Shown here piece after piece: positions 9,288 through 16,172 of a stretch of DNA of 30,783 nt. The translations under genes were made by a program, and so were the position numbers. The stretch's first letter is position 1. Every line of letters starts with the position of its first letter. The notes under the pieces are model-generated. The model was not told the origin of the DNA, searched no databases, and was given only the letters and a program-made list of their open reading frames with translations. Source of the stretch: Prevotella sp. (lineage in GTDB: Bacteria; Bacteroidota; Bacteroidia; Bacteroidales; Bacteroidaceae); contig JAFRMM010000041.1 in assembly GCA_017430675.1 (NCBI GenBank), positions 1 through 30,783 of the forward strand. Reading direction: 5' to 3'.

Positions 9288-9515
9288 TTATTTTACCCAG
9301 TCTTCTATATCAAGTCCTTCGATATGACTGAAGTGCTTTACATTGTGATTTTCCTCTGTACGATCACTCTTGTAGGCACCAGAACGCAATTCAGCCAGTA
9401 CCACGTCACAAATGAAACAACGCTCACGACCAATCTTATTCAACCGTTGCGCTACATCATGGTTATCGCGGAAGAGAAAAACACATGTGCTCGTGTCAAG
9501 CAGATACTTTTTCAT
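9288..9515 (-). CDS. Truncated VapC-like PIN-domain toxin
   Basis: A 75-residue protein beginning MKKYLLDTSTCVFLFRDN, typical of PIN-domain VapC ribonucleases. The first acidic residue D7 and the second E42 (LAELRSGAYKSD) are present. VapC proteins are usually about 130 residues, and the second half, which carries the remaining metal-binding acidic residues, is missing: the frame ends after GLDIEDWVK. It is therefore probably inactive as a nuclease, a remnant of an mRNA- or tRNA-cleaving toxin. Its start overlaps the upstream antitoxin-like gene by 4 nt, as in intact TA operons. The unit lies between two decayed signal-peptide fragments. Confidence 0.65.
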   Translation of the reverse strand: MKKYLLDTSTCVFLFRDNHDVAQRLNKIGRERCFICDVVLAELRSGAYKSDRTEENHNVKHFSHIEGLDIEDWVK

Positions 9516-9754
9516 AATTCGATCTCTCTGCTATTAACTGTCCTACTTTCGCGAATATCGTTGATTATTTCTTCTGCCGAACGGCTATCTTTCCAAGCAC
9601 CGACAAAACGGTTTGCCCAGTCTGATTCCGATTTAGCCTTCTTAGTTGTAACCAACGATTTCACAAAAGCCAGCATCTTTGTCATTGCCGACTCATTGTC
9701 AAGAAGCGGGCTCATCTCACGGAACAATTCCGCACGTAACTCTATTGCCGTCAT
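9512..9754 (-). CDS. Putative antitoxin partner of the PIN protein
   Basis: An 80-residue, mostly helical, charged protein (MTAIELRAELFREMSPLLDN, then KSLVTTKKAKSESDWANRFVGAW, then SAEEIINDIRESR). I recognise it by position and style rather than by a firm family signature: in Bacteroidetes such small proteins commonly precede PIN toxins and act as their antitoxins. It overlaps the PIN gene by 4 nt. A TACCTTTG promoter box lies upstream on the same strand. It appears full length, so it could persist without an active toxin. Confidence 0.6.
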   Translation of the reverse strand: MTAIELRAELFREMSPLLDNESAMTKMLAFVKSLVTTKKAKSESDWANRFVGAWKDSRSAEEIINDIRESRTVNSREIEL

Positions 9755-9781
9755 AATCGTAATGTTTTTTATTCACGGCTG

Positions 9782-9789
9782 CAAAGGTA
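9782..9789 (-). promoter_or_regulatory. -7 promoter box for the vapBC-like unit
   Basis: On the minus strand this reads TACCTTTG, 27 nt before the antitoxin ATG, matching TAnnTTTG. I see no TTG at the expected -33 spacing, so the call rests on the -7 box. Confidence 0.55.
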
Positions 9790-9829
9790 CAAAAATAATT
9801 CGAAATAATCATTCTTACAAGAAATTTTT

Positions 9830-9870
9830 ATGAACAAGAAAACCATCACCACCGCGCCTGCTCGCCGTTG
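9830..9870 (+). repeat. Decayed signal-peptide cassette, right copy
   Basis: ATG at 9830 starts MNKKTITTA and then shifts frame; removing one C near 9857 would give TALLAVVG, matching the cassette at 27944 (MNKKTIIIAMLALVG). It is a direct repeat of the fragment at 9128-9168, with the vapBC-like genes between them, and it runs directly into the hairpin repeat at 9870-9892. Confidence 0.65.
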
Positions 9871-9892
9871 TCGGCCAAGTGCCGACACTGCC
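9870..9892 (+). repeat. Partial copy of the receptor 3'-end hairpin
   Basis: GTCGGCCAAGTGCCGACACT and the next three bases differ from 18760-18782 at one position. The left outer arm is missing. A receptor-type 3' end is thus joined to a signal-peptide start, which looks like a deletion scar upstream of triad 2. Confidence 0.6.
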
Positions 9893-9998
9893 TTACGCTT
9901 AAAACAGTAATAAGATGTATTGATGTCCCTTTGCACTGAAAAAGTAGTACTGAGGTTAGCATTTTCTGCGTCTGCAGGGTATTGTAGTAAAAGACGTG

Positions 9999-10460
9999 AT
10001 GGAAAGACAGGAGATTCAACAGTTGTTCGTGCAGCACTATGCCAAGATGTTGAGGGTGGCGCGCACTATCCTCTACGACGAGCAGGAGAGCCAGGATGTG
10101 GTCAGCGACATCTTTGCAAGTCTTCTTCATGGACATACGCTCTTGGTGCCGGAGACAGCGGAAAACTATCTTTTGCGAAGTGTCCGCAACCGATGTCTCA
10201 AGCGGCTGCGCCATACATCGGTCCCCATTGCTGCAAGTGATGCTACGGACGATTCCGAAGTAGAAGACGAACGACTGGCAGACATCGACGAGTTCATTGC
10301 CTGTCATCTGTCCGAACAGGAACAGCGCATCTTCCGCCTCCGCTTCAACGACGGATACAGTTATGAGGAGATTGCCGCCGCTGAATGTATCAGTCGCGTA
10401 GCCGTATGGAAACATCTTTCCCACGCCTTGAACCTAATCAGAAACCATTTTAATAAGTAA
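9999..10460 (+). CDS. ECF RNA polymerase sigma factor, triad 2
   Basis: A 153-residue ECF sigma factor. Region 2 is near residues 5-70 (LFVQHYAKMLRVARTILYDE, then ESQDVVSDIFASLL, then YLLRSVRNRCLKRLR). Region 4 is near 103-150, with the helix-turn-helix YEEIAAAECISRVAVWKHLSHAL. It should bind core RNA polymerase when released by the anti-sigma factor encoded 5 nt downstream. A GTG directly before the ATG extends the frame by one codon; ATG at 9999 is chosen as the more likely start. The upstream gap (9755-9998) holds the leftward vapBC promoter and two repeat fragments. It contains only a poor -7 candidate (TCCCTTTG at 9926), so this gene's own promoter is uncertain. Confidence 0.9.
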   Translation: MERQEIQQLFVQHYAKMLRVARTILYDEQESQDVVSDIFASLLHGHTLLVPETAENYLLRSVRNRCLKRLRHTSVPIAASDATDDSEVEDERLADIDEFIACHLSEQEQRIFRLRFNDGYSYEEIAAAECISRVAVWKHLSHALNLIRNHFNK

Positions 10461-10465
10461 GGACT

Positions 10466-11047
10466 ATGCTAACCCCAGACAAGAAAAGGCAGATGTATCT
10501 TGACATGCAAGAACATCCTGAAAAGTACTCAGACGAGCAGATTGAGGCGATGATGGACGAACTCGACCGTATGCCCGATGTAGAAACAGCGTGGCAGCGA
10601 TTTGAGCAGAGACAAATGACAACACAAGTTTCATCATCACGTCGCTGGCTACGAGTCGCCGCCGCCATCATTGGTGTAATTATGGTTTCGGGCCTTGCGT
10701 TCGCAGCCATTCAAATAGTGCGCCATAACCAAAAGTCACAGGCACCCCAGACTGAACAAACAACTTACATCACAAAATCCGTAAACAACTCTCTTGCTGA
10801 AATACCTACCGCTGACACCATCTCTGTAGAGTCTTATATCTTCGACAATGTACCGCTTGACACGATGCTCATGGAGATAGCCGATTACTACCACATTGCT
10901 ATAGATTTCAGACGCGACGAATCTCGTCAACTGCGTCTCCACTTCGAATGGAAACACAGTGAGAGTCTTGACCGGGTGGTAGAGCGACTGAACAACTTCG
11001 AGGCTGTAAACATCGTCAGAGAATCCGAAAAACTGACTGTAAAATGA
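10466..11047 (+). CDS. Short FecR-like transmembrane anti-sigma factor, triad 2
   Basis: A 193-residue paralogue of the triad 1 anti-sigma factor. The acidic cytoplasmic N-terminus is residues 1-60 and the membrane helix about 62-85 (LRVAAAIIGVIMVSGLAFAA). The periplasmic STN/DUF4974-like domain is about 125-190 (YIFDNVPLDTMLMEIADYYH, then LRLHFEWKHSESLDRVVERL). The central FecR domain is missing here too. The helix motif (IGVIMVSGLAFAAIQIV) matches the triad 1 protein (IGVLMLSGIAYAAIHIV) more closely than the flanking parts, so the membrane segment may contribute to the relay. It ends in ATGA, overlapping the receptor start by 4 nt, which implies coupled translation. Confidence 0.83.
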   Translation: MLTPDKKRQMYLDMQEHPEKYSDEQIEAMMDELDRMPDVETAWQRFEQRQMTTQVSSSRRWLRVAAAIIGVIMVSGLAFAAIQIVRHNQKSQAPQTEQTTYITKSVNNSLAEIPTADTISVESYIFDNVPLDTMLMEIADYYHIAIDFRRDESRQLRLHFEWKHSESLDRVVERLNNFEAVNIVRESEKLTVK

Positions 11048-13671
11048 GACGGTTGAGTTTGCTTTTTATTTTTCTTCTGTCTTTCTGTGCAGTCCAGTCG
11101 CAGCGTATCACCCGACAATATAATCATGTGTCGCTCAGTGAGGCACTACTACAATTGAGTCAGGAACAGACGGCATACACCATTAGTTTCATCTATAACG
11201 AACTTGAGGACTTTCGTATCACCACATCTGTCAGCAACAAGTCGCTGCCTGATGCCATTCAGCAGATGATAGGCTTTTATCCTGTCCGCATGATCGTGAA
11301 GTCCGATAATGAAATCTTTGTGGAGTCAATTCATAAGTCCGCCTGTCATCTCACTGGCACTATCATCGACGAACAGGGCCAGCCCGTTGCCTATGCCAAT
11401 GTTGCGGTTCTCAATCCTGCTGACTCTACTTTGCTCAGTGGTGGTGTGTCAAACGAGAGTGGTTACTTTGCCATTCCCTACGACCATGGGAAAGTCCTTG
11501 CCCGCATCTCTTATGTTGGCTACAAGACCGTTTGGCGACTCTGCGACAAACCAGAAGTCGGGACAATCAGAATGCACCTTGAAACACAGCGGTTGAAAGG
11601 GATAACGGTGGAAGGACAAGTACCTGTTCTACGTCGTGAGGCTGGGACTATCATTTTCGATACCCGTCATATTGTTGAAGCCATCAACGCGAAGGATTTA
11701 CTCCGATATGCACCAGGGGTAATGGTAAAAGACGACAACATCAGTTTATTTGGGACAAGTGGGATTATATTCCAAATCAACAGCAAAGAGCAACGATTAG
11801 GAACAAAAGAGATGTTGCACATGCTCACATCTTTTTCTGCTTCTGATGTGGAGAGGATTGAGATTATACAGAATCCAGGGGCCAGTTATTCTGCCGAAGG
11901 CAATGCCGGGGTCATCAACATCGTATTGAAGAAGAGAGGTGCCGACTATATCGGCGGCTCTGCTGGATATGCCCGTACACAGTACGAGGAACACGGCGAC
12001 GAGGCTAACGCTGGCATCATCTACAACAGGGGCAAGGTGTCCACCTCCCTGAATCTGGCGGGCACCTGGGACAATACCCGCTATGTCGAAACCAATGTGA
12101 TACGTTTTACCGACAATCTCCGCTATGGCACTGACAACGGGCGGATCGGCAAAGACAACTATTCTTTGCGATGGCAGGCCGACTATCGCGCCTCTGACAA
12201 ACTGAACCTGGGGACTTACGTGATGTATGCCAACGGAGAGCGCCGTCTGGCTATAGACGGTCTATATGACTTCCAGCCTAAAACAGCCGATTCCTTTAGT
12301 AGCATCGATACAGAAACCAGGCGTCAGGAAGACACCAAGACGTGGGCCGTGAATGTCAATGCGGGATATAATAGTCAGAACTCAAGCGTCAAGGTTGACT
12401 GCAACCTCGACTACTACAGGATGAGAATGGGCGACTCACGCCACTCCATCAGTTACGAGAACTGGACCGGGAATAGCCTGACCGATATCCATCGTTGCGA
12501 CACCGCCAACTTCGATTACCAGAATCATATTGCCCAGAATGTTGATAACTACTCTGCAAAGATAGATGTCAGTTATGCCGGTTTCCGAGTTGGGGGTCAG
12601 TATGCTTATACCCGTAGCCTTCGTGACTTGAATTACTCAGATGGTATGTCTGCATATAACCAAGTCTCAGCCATCTACGATGAACAGGTATTGGCGGGCT
12701 ACCTGGAATATGGCAGGACGTTTGGCAGCGCATGGTCCGTGAATCTCGGAGGGCGTTATGAGCATACCTGGACCAAAGGCGAGAACAAACCGACACCGTA
12801 TGGAAACCATACTGACTACGGGAGATTGTTTCCTTCGCTTCACGTAGGATACAATCCCAACCAGTCGCATGCTTTCAGTTGGAGTGTCAGCAGCCGTGTT
12901 ACCCGTCCCAACATTATCAACCTCAATCCCAACAGAGTATGGAGAGACGTCAATCATGTGTCTTTTGGCAACCAAAATTTGAAGCCTTCCTATCTCTATA
13001 AGACAATGATAGGCTACACCTACAAAGGTGTGTTGAGTTTTGATCTTTATTATACCTACGAACCAGATAGGATTGATGCTGTCTATCTGGTTGAGAAATT
13101 AGTGACCTACACTTCATGGGATAACATCACAGACGAGCACAACGTGGGCATCAACTCCTTTTACTATTTCGACCATCTGCGCTGGATGACAGCCACACTG
13201 ATGCAGGGCGTCTGGTACTCGAAGACTGTCAGGCCAGATAAGAAAACTGTTTGGGGAGGGGTGCGACGGAATATGTATCCTGAGGTCAAAAGCATCTCAT
13301 ACGTGGGAATGCTGCAGACCACATTCTTTTTCGACCGTGGCCGCAAATGGACTGCCAGCCTCAATGCCACCTACAGTTCCCCAGAGAAAGATGTCACAAA
13401 GTCGCTTAACGCCCGCTATATGGTCGATGTCGGACTGCAATACCGCTTCTGGAAAGACCGTCTGACGCTGGGCCTCACCTGTCGCAACCTGCTTGCCTCT
13501 CGCATCAAGGGAACGGAATACCTCGGCACAACGGCGATGGACTTTGACAACAAGTTCAACTATCGCCAACTCCGCCTCTCGCTCACCTATAACTGGGGTG
13601 CCCGACTGCGGCACAACCAACGGCATTATGAAAGTGACGACGTGCAGCAACGTATCGTGAACGACTTCTAA
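11044..13671 (+). CDS. TonB-dependent-type outer-membrane receptor with STN signalling domain, triad 2
   Basis: An 875-residue protein. The signal peptide ends near AVQSQ (20). Then come an STN-like domain (about 22-95, SLSEALLQLSQEQTAYTISF), a carboxypeptidase-regulatory-like domain (GTIIDEQGQPVAYANVAVLN), a plug (about 190-305, with NPGASYSAEGNAGVINIVLK) and a barrel. The plug keeps the usual NPGA-GVINIV pattern, unlike receptors 1 and 3. The barrel diverges from the other two, and the C-terminus (NWGARLRHNQRHYES, then VNDF) lacks their GTGAGN tail. A 42-nt stretch at 11362-11403 is identical to 4963-5004 in receptor 1. It is probably a transducing receptor for a different ligand. The glycosyltransferase gene starts 8 nt after its stop, likely in the same operon. 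Confidence 0.88.
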   Translation: MRRLSLLFIFLLSFCAVQSQRITRQYNHVSLSEALLQLSQEQTAYTISFIYNELEDFRITTSVSNKSLPDAIQQMIGFYPVRMIVKSDNEIFVESIHKSACHLTGTIIDEQGQPVAYANVAVLNPADSTLLSGGVSNESGYFAIPYDHGKVLARISYVGYKTVWRLCDKPEVGTIRMHLETQRLKGITVEGQVPVLRREAGTIIFDTRHIVEAINAKDLLRYAPGVMVKDDNISLFGTSGIIFQINSKEQRLGTKEMLHMLTSFSASDVERIEIIQNPGASYSAEGNAGVINIVLKKRGADYIGGSAGYARTQYEEHGDEANAGIIYNRGKVSTSLNLAGTWDNTRYVETNVIRFTDNLRYGTDNGRIGKDNYSLRWQADYRASDKLNLGTYVMYANGERRLAIDGLYDFQPKTADSFSSIDTETRRQEDTKTWAVNVNAGYNSQNSSVKVDCNLDYYRMRMGDSRHSISYENWTGNSLTDIHRCDTANFDYQNHIAQNVDNYSAKIDVSYAGFRVGGQYAYTRSLRDLNYSDGMSAYNQVSAIYDEQVLAGYLEYGRTFGSAWSVNLGGRYEHTWTKGENKPTPYGNHTDYGRLFPSLHVGYNPNQSHAFSWSVSSRVTRPNIINLNPNRVWRDVNHVSFGNQNLKPSYLYKTMIGYTYKGVLSFDLYYTYEPDRIDAVYLVEKLVTYTSWDNITDEHNVGINSFYYFDHLRWMTATLMQGVWYSKTVRPDKKTVWGGVRRNMYPEVKSISYVGMLQTTFFFDRGRKWTASLNATYSSPEKDVTKSLNARYMVDVGLQYRFWKDRLTLGLTCRNLLASRIKGTEYLGTTAMDFDNKFNYRQLRLSLTYNWGARLRHNQRHYESDDVQQRIVNDF

Positions 13672-13679
13672 GAACAAGT

Positions 13680-14738
13680 ATGAAACAATTGGATGTAATG
13701 TCCTATCGGAGGGTTAATGAAGCCTTCCGTAGGAGAATGGTATATCATGTCGGCGTTGACTGTGGCCTGTTCGTCGAGATCAACTACATGGTGAATGCGA
13801 TGCTCTATTGCCTGGCCCACCGTATCAGGTTCCAACTCTATTCCGAAGATGCCAACTTCGGTACAGGCGAAGGATGGACGGAGTATTTCCTGCCGTTTTG
13901 CGAGGAAGTCCATGAACCGTTTCATCATCAATACAACTTTCATCGTCCGCCGTCGTGGCGACGTATTCTGAAACTCTGCAGACGTCAGAAGACCTTTGGT
14001 CCAATAGCATGGAAACTCAAAACCATCCCCAAGACAGCAATGGGTCATTTGATGGCATTCCTATCATACAAGGAATATGTGCTGTTAGGACAGGATATAT
14101 CTGACAATCCTGATGATTACTATCGTATTCCCGAGTTGGGCATAGATGCTGATTATACAGAGGCATACGGGCTCTTGGCGAGAATGGTCTTTCGTTTTAA
14201 TCCCAGCGTACAACGGCAGGCAACCCTTGTCAGAGCCCGATTGTCAATCCCTACTCTTTACGACGGCATCCACATACGAGGTGGGGACAAGGCGATGGAG
14301 ACCACTTTGATTAGTGGGAAACAGATCATACAGGTGCTTAACCCTAAGGCTGGCTCGTGTGTGTTTGTCCTGACAGACGATTATCGCCAGTATCAGGATT
14401 TACAAGCCAACTACCCCGATGTCCATTTCCTGACGCTGTGCCAGCCAGAGGAGCGGGGCTATCTTCACAAGGCATTCAGTCAGAAGTCTCCCAAAAGCAG
14501 ACAAGAGGCTATCGTCAGACTGCTGATCTCTGTCGATCTGCTGCTCCATAGCCGTTCCTTCGTAGGCAGTATCACCACAGGCCCGAGTGTATTCGTGATG
14601 AAACAGCGGGCTGCCGATCCATTAGTGCAAGCAGTCGATTGTCCCAAAGCATCCCTGCCCTCGTCATTGTCTCTGACCATCGACCGCCGAGCGGACATAT
14701 CTAAAAAGAATATGAAAGAACAGGCGTCTCTTTCATAG
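13680..14738 (+). CDS. Putative glycosyltransferase, fucosyltransferase-like
   Basis: A 352-residue protein with no signal peptide. HIRGGDK at residues 198-204 resembles the H-x-R-x-x-D-K motif of alpha-1,6-fucosyltransferases (GT23/NodZ) and related GT-B fucosyltransferases. It is followed by a second-domain pattern of VFVLTDDYRQYQDL (about 228-241) and SFVGSITTGPSVFVM (about 293-307), which resemble the nucleotide-sugar-binding and FVGT-like segments of those enzymes. If so, it would transfer a deoxysugar such as fucose from a GDP donor in the cytoplasm. Donor and acceptor are not determined, and the family call is motif-based only. It lies 8 nt after receptor 2, the only triad with a trailing gene. 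Repeat-rich non-coding DNA follows. Confidence 0.5.
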   Translation: MKQLDVMSYRRVNEAFRRRMVYHVGVDCGLFVEINYMVNAMLYCLAHRIRFQLYSEDANFGTGEGWTEYFLPFCEEVHEPFHHQYNFHRPPSWRRILKLCRRQKTFGPIAWKLKTIPKTAMGHLMAFLSYKEYVLLGQDISDNPDDYYRIPELGIDADYTEAYGLLARMVFRFNPSVQRQATLVRARLSIPTLYDGIHIRGGDKAMETTLISGKQIIQVLNPKAGSCVFVLTDDYRQYQDLQANYPDVHFLTLCQPEERGYLHKAFSQKSPKSRQEAIVRLLISVDLLLHSRSFVGSITTGPSVFVMKQRAADPLVQAVDCPKASLPSSLSLTIDRRADISKKNMKEQASLS

Positions 14739-14781
14739 GTACAATCCCCATCTGACCAAATTCACTGAAATTCCTTGAAAT

Positions 14782-14814
14782 CGGTCACGGTCACAGTTGT
14801 GACCATGTGACCAT
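14782..14814. repeat. Palindromic GGTCAC/GTGACC repeat, copy 1
   Basis: Contains GGTCACGGTCAC, a short AGTT centre, then GTGACC, AT and GTGACC, so two GGTCAC units face two GTGACC units. It can fold as a hairpin with a 2-nt bulge. It is identical over 33 nt to 14904-14936. It starts 44 nt after the glycosyltransferase stop. Confidence 0.85.
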
Positions 14815-14903
14815 TGAGTGACTTTTCAAAAGCAATAATTTTATTACTATTTGAATATCAATGATTTAGTGTACTATTTATACGAGATACGCATAGAAAA
14901 AAA

Positions 14904-14936
14904 CGGTCACGGTCACAGTTGTGACCATGTGACCAT
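14904..14936. repeat. Palindromic GGTCAC/GTGACC repeat, copy 2
   Basis: Identical in sequence and orientation to 14782-14814, with start-to-start spacing of 122 nt. It lies about 115 nt before the -7 box of sigma gene 3. It could be a protein-binding site or an RNA hairpin. Confidence 0.85.
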
Positions 14937-15050
14937 CGATCTCCGCGATGCCATATCTGAAAAGAGTCTTAAAAGAGCAAGCCCCCAATGAATGATGCTC
15001 CAGAGATAGAAAAAAGATTCGAAGCGACAAAGATAATCAAAAAAAAAGTG

Positions 15051-15058
15051 TACATTTG
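15051..15058 (+). promoter_or_regulatory. -7 promoter box for triad 3
   Basis: TACATTTG matches TAnnTTTG and lies 53 nt before the sigma gene ATG. A TTG at the expected upstream spacing is not seen; the preceding bases are a run of A. Confidence 0.5.
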
Positions 15059-15111
15059 CTTAGGAAAACGCAGTGTTCGATTGTATTAAAAGAAAGAGAC
15101 TGTAAAGACAG

Positions 15112-15609
15112 ATGACAGACAAGCAAGAATTCGAAACGGTCTTCAGACGCCACTACGACGGGATGTACCGATTGGCGCTGAGGCTGCTTGGCGATGAAGC
15201 AGAGAGCAAGGACGTGGTGAGCGATGTGTTTGCCCAACTGCTCCATAGCCAGACAGATTTGCGGACAGACACGCTGCATTCCTACCTGCTGACGCTGACC
15301 CATAACCGTTGTATCAATCTGCTGGTGCACAGGCAGAAAGAGCAGCAGATGCAGAAAACCGTCATGGTAGAAATGGCTACAACCGAGCAAACTACCGAAC
15401 AGGAACTGCTCAACGCCCTTCGACAGTACATCGACTCGCAACTGCCTTCCCTCTCGCAGCAGATACTCCGTCTGCGCTACCAGCAGGAACTGAAATACCG
15501 CGAGATAGCCGAGGCGCTTGGAGTGAGTGAAGTCACTGTCCACAACCATCTGTCGCAGTCGCTCAAACAATTAAAAGAACATTTTAAAGCAAAAAGGTAT
15601 GGAATCTAA
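15112..15609 (+). CDS. ECF RNA polymerase sigma factor, triad 3
   Basis: A 165-residue ECF sigma factor. Region 2 is near residues 8-75 (VFRRHYDGMYRLALRLLGDE, then ESKDVVSDVFAQLL, then SYLLTLTHNRCINLL). Region 4 is near 108-158, with the helix-turn-helix YREIAEALGVSEVTVHNHLSQSL. It should be held by the anti-sigma factor whose gene overlaps it by 11 nt, tighter coupling than in the other triads. A TACATTTG box 53 nt upstream suggests a housekeeping promoter for this triad. The recognition-helix residues differ from those of the other two sigma factors, so the promoter sets may differ. Confidence 0.92.
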   Translation: MTDKQEFETVFRRHYDGMYRLALRLLGDEAESKDVVSDVFAQLLHSQTDLRTDTLHSYLLTLTHNRCINLLVHRQKEQQMQKTVMVEMATTEQTTEQELLNALRQYIDSQLPSLSQQILRLRYQQELKYREIAEALGVSEVTVHNHLSQSLKQLKEHFKAKRYGI

Positions 15610-16168
15610 CGACAACAGACTGGAAGAGTTTCTCCGTAAGATGTATGCAGAGGAAAGACCAGAAACCTCGGACATCAATGAGGATAAGATGTCGGACATC
15701 ATCGACGAGGAATGGCAGAAATTTGAGGCAGAGCACTTTGAAACCAAGCAACGCTCTTGGAACTGGATGCAGATTGCCGCGATGTTTTTCGGCATCCTGA
15801 TGCTCTCAGGCATCGCATACTCTGCCGTACGCATCATCAGCCATAACGCTGGAGTGGATGAGAAGGCACAGACTCAGGAAGTTCAGAATATTAATTCGTC
15901 CAAAAACGATGCAGTTGCCGAGACACTCACGGCTGACAGCATCCCCCAGACGCGTATCTTCGAGAATACACCGCTCGACGAGATGGTGAGCGAGATAGCC
16001 CATTATTATAATAAGGTGGCTGACATCCAGAGTGAGGAGGCCCACGAACTGCGCCTTTACTACAAGTGGGAGCCCAAGGATGCGCTTGAAAGTGTCATCG
16101 ATGACCTGAACCACTTCGACCGCGTGAGCCTCGCCATCGAGGATGACAAACTGATCGTGAAACCTTAA
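15599..16168 (+). CDS. Short FecR-like transmembrane anti-sigma factor, triad 3
   Basis: A 189-residue paralogue of the other two anti-sigma factors. The cytoplasmic N-terminus (1-54) includes SDIIDEEWQKFEAE, similar to TDEMIDAEWQRLA of triad 1. The membrane helix is about 56-80 (MQIAAMFFGILMLSGIAYSA). The periplasmic STN/DUF4974-like domain is about 118-187 (RIFENTPLDEMVSEIAHYY, then LRLYYKWEPKDALESVIDDL). There is again no FecR domain, and this is the shortest of the three. The ATG at 15599 overlaps the sigma gene by 11 nt and gives the expected N-terminus. The receptor gene starts 4 nt after the stop. Confidence 0.83.
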   Translation: MESNDNRLEEFLRKMYAEERPETSDINEDKMSDIIDEEWQKFEAEHFETKQRSWNWMQIAAMFFGILMLSGIAYSAVRIISHNAGVDEKAQTQEVQNINSSKNDAVAETLTADSIPQTRIFENTPLDEMVSEIAHYYNKVADIQSEEAHELRLYYKWEPKDALESVIDDLNHFDRVSLAIEDDKLIVKP

Positions 16169-16172
16169 CCCC

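Larger units (their letters stand above)
14739..15111. other. Gene-free stretch with palindromic repeats
   Basis: No convincing gene is seen in these 373 nt. The stretch holds two identical 33-nt palindromic repeats separated by 89 AT-rich nt, then a TACATTTG promoter box for sigma gene 3. A 33-codon frame at 14988-15089 overlaps that promoter and is not supported. Confidence 0.7.

Noticed and set aside
9183..9833. Plus-strand open frame of 216 codons
   Set aside because: It is antisense to the PIN and antitoxin genes, which have family motifs, a 4-nt overlap and a promoter box; the plus-strand product looks like no known protein.
14782..14936. CRISPR array
   Set aside because: Only two repeat units with one 89-nt spacer and no cas genes in the window.
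14988..15089. 33-codon open frame before sigma gene 3
   Set aside because: Low-complexity lysine-rich sequence that overlaps the TACATTTG promoter box.
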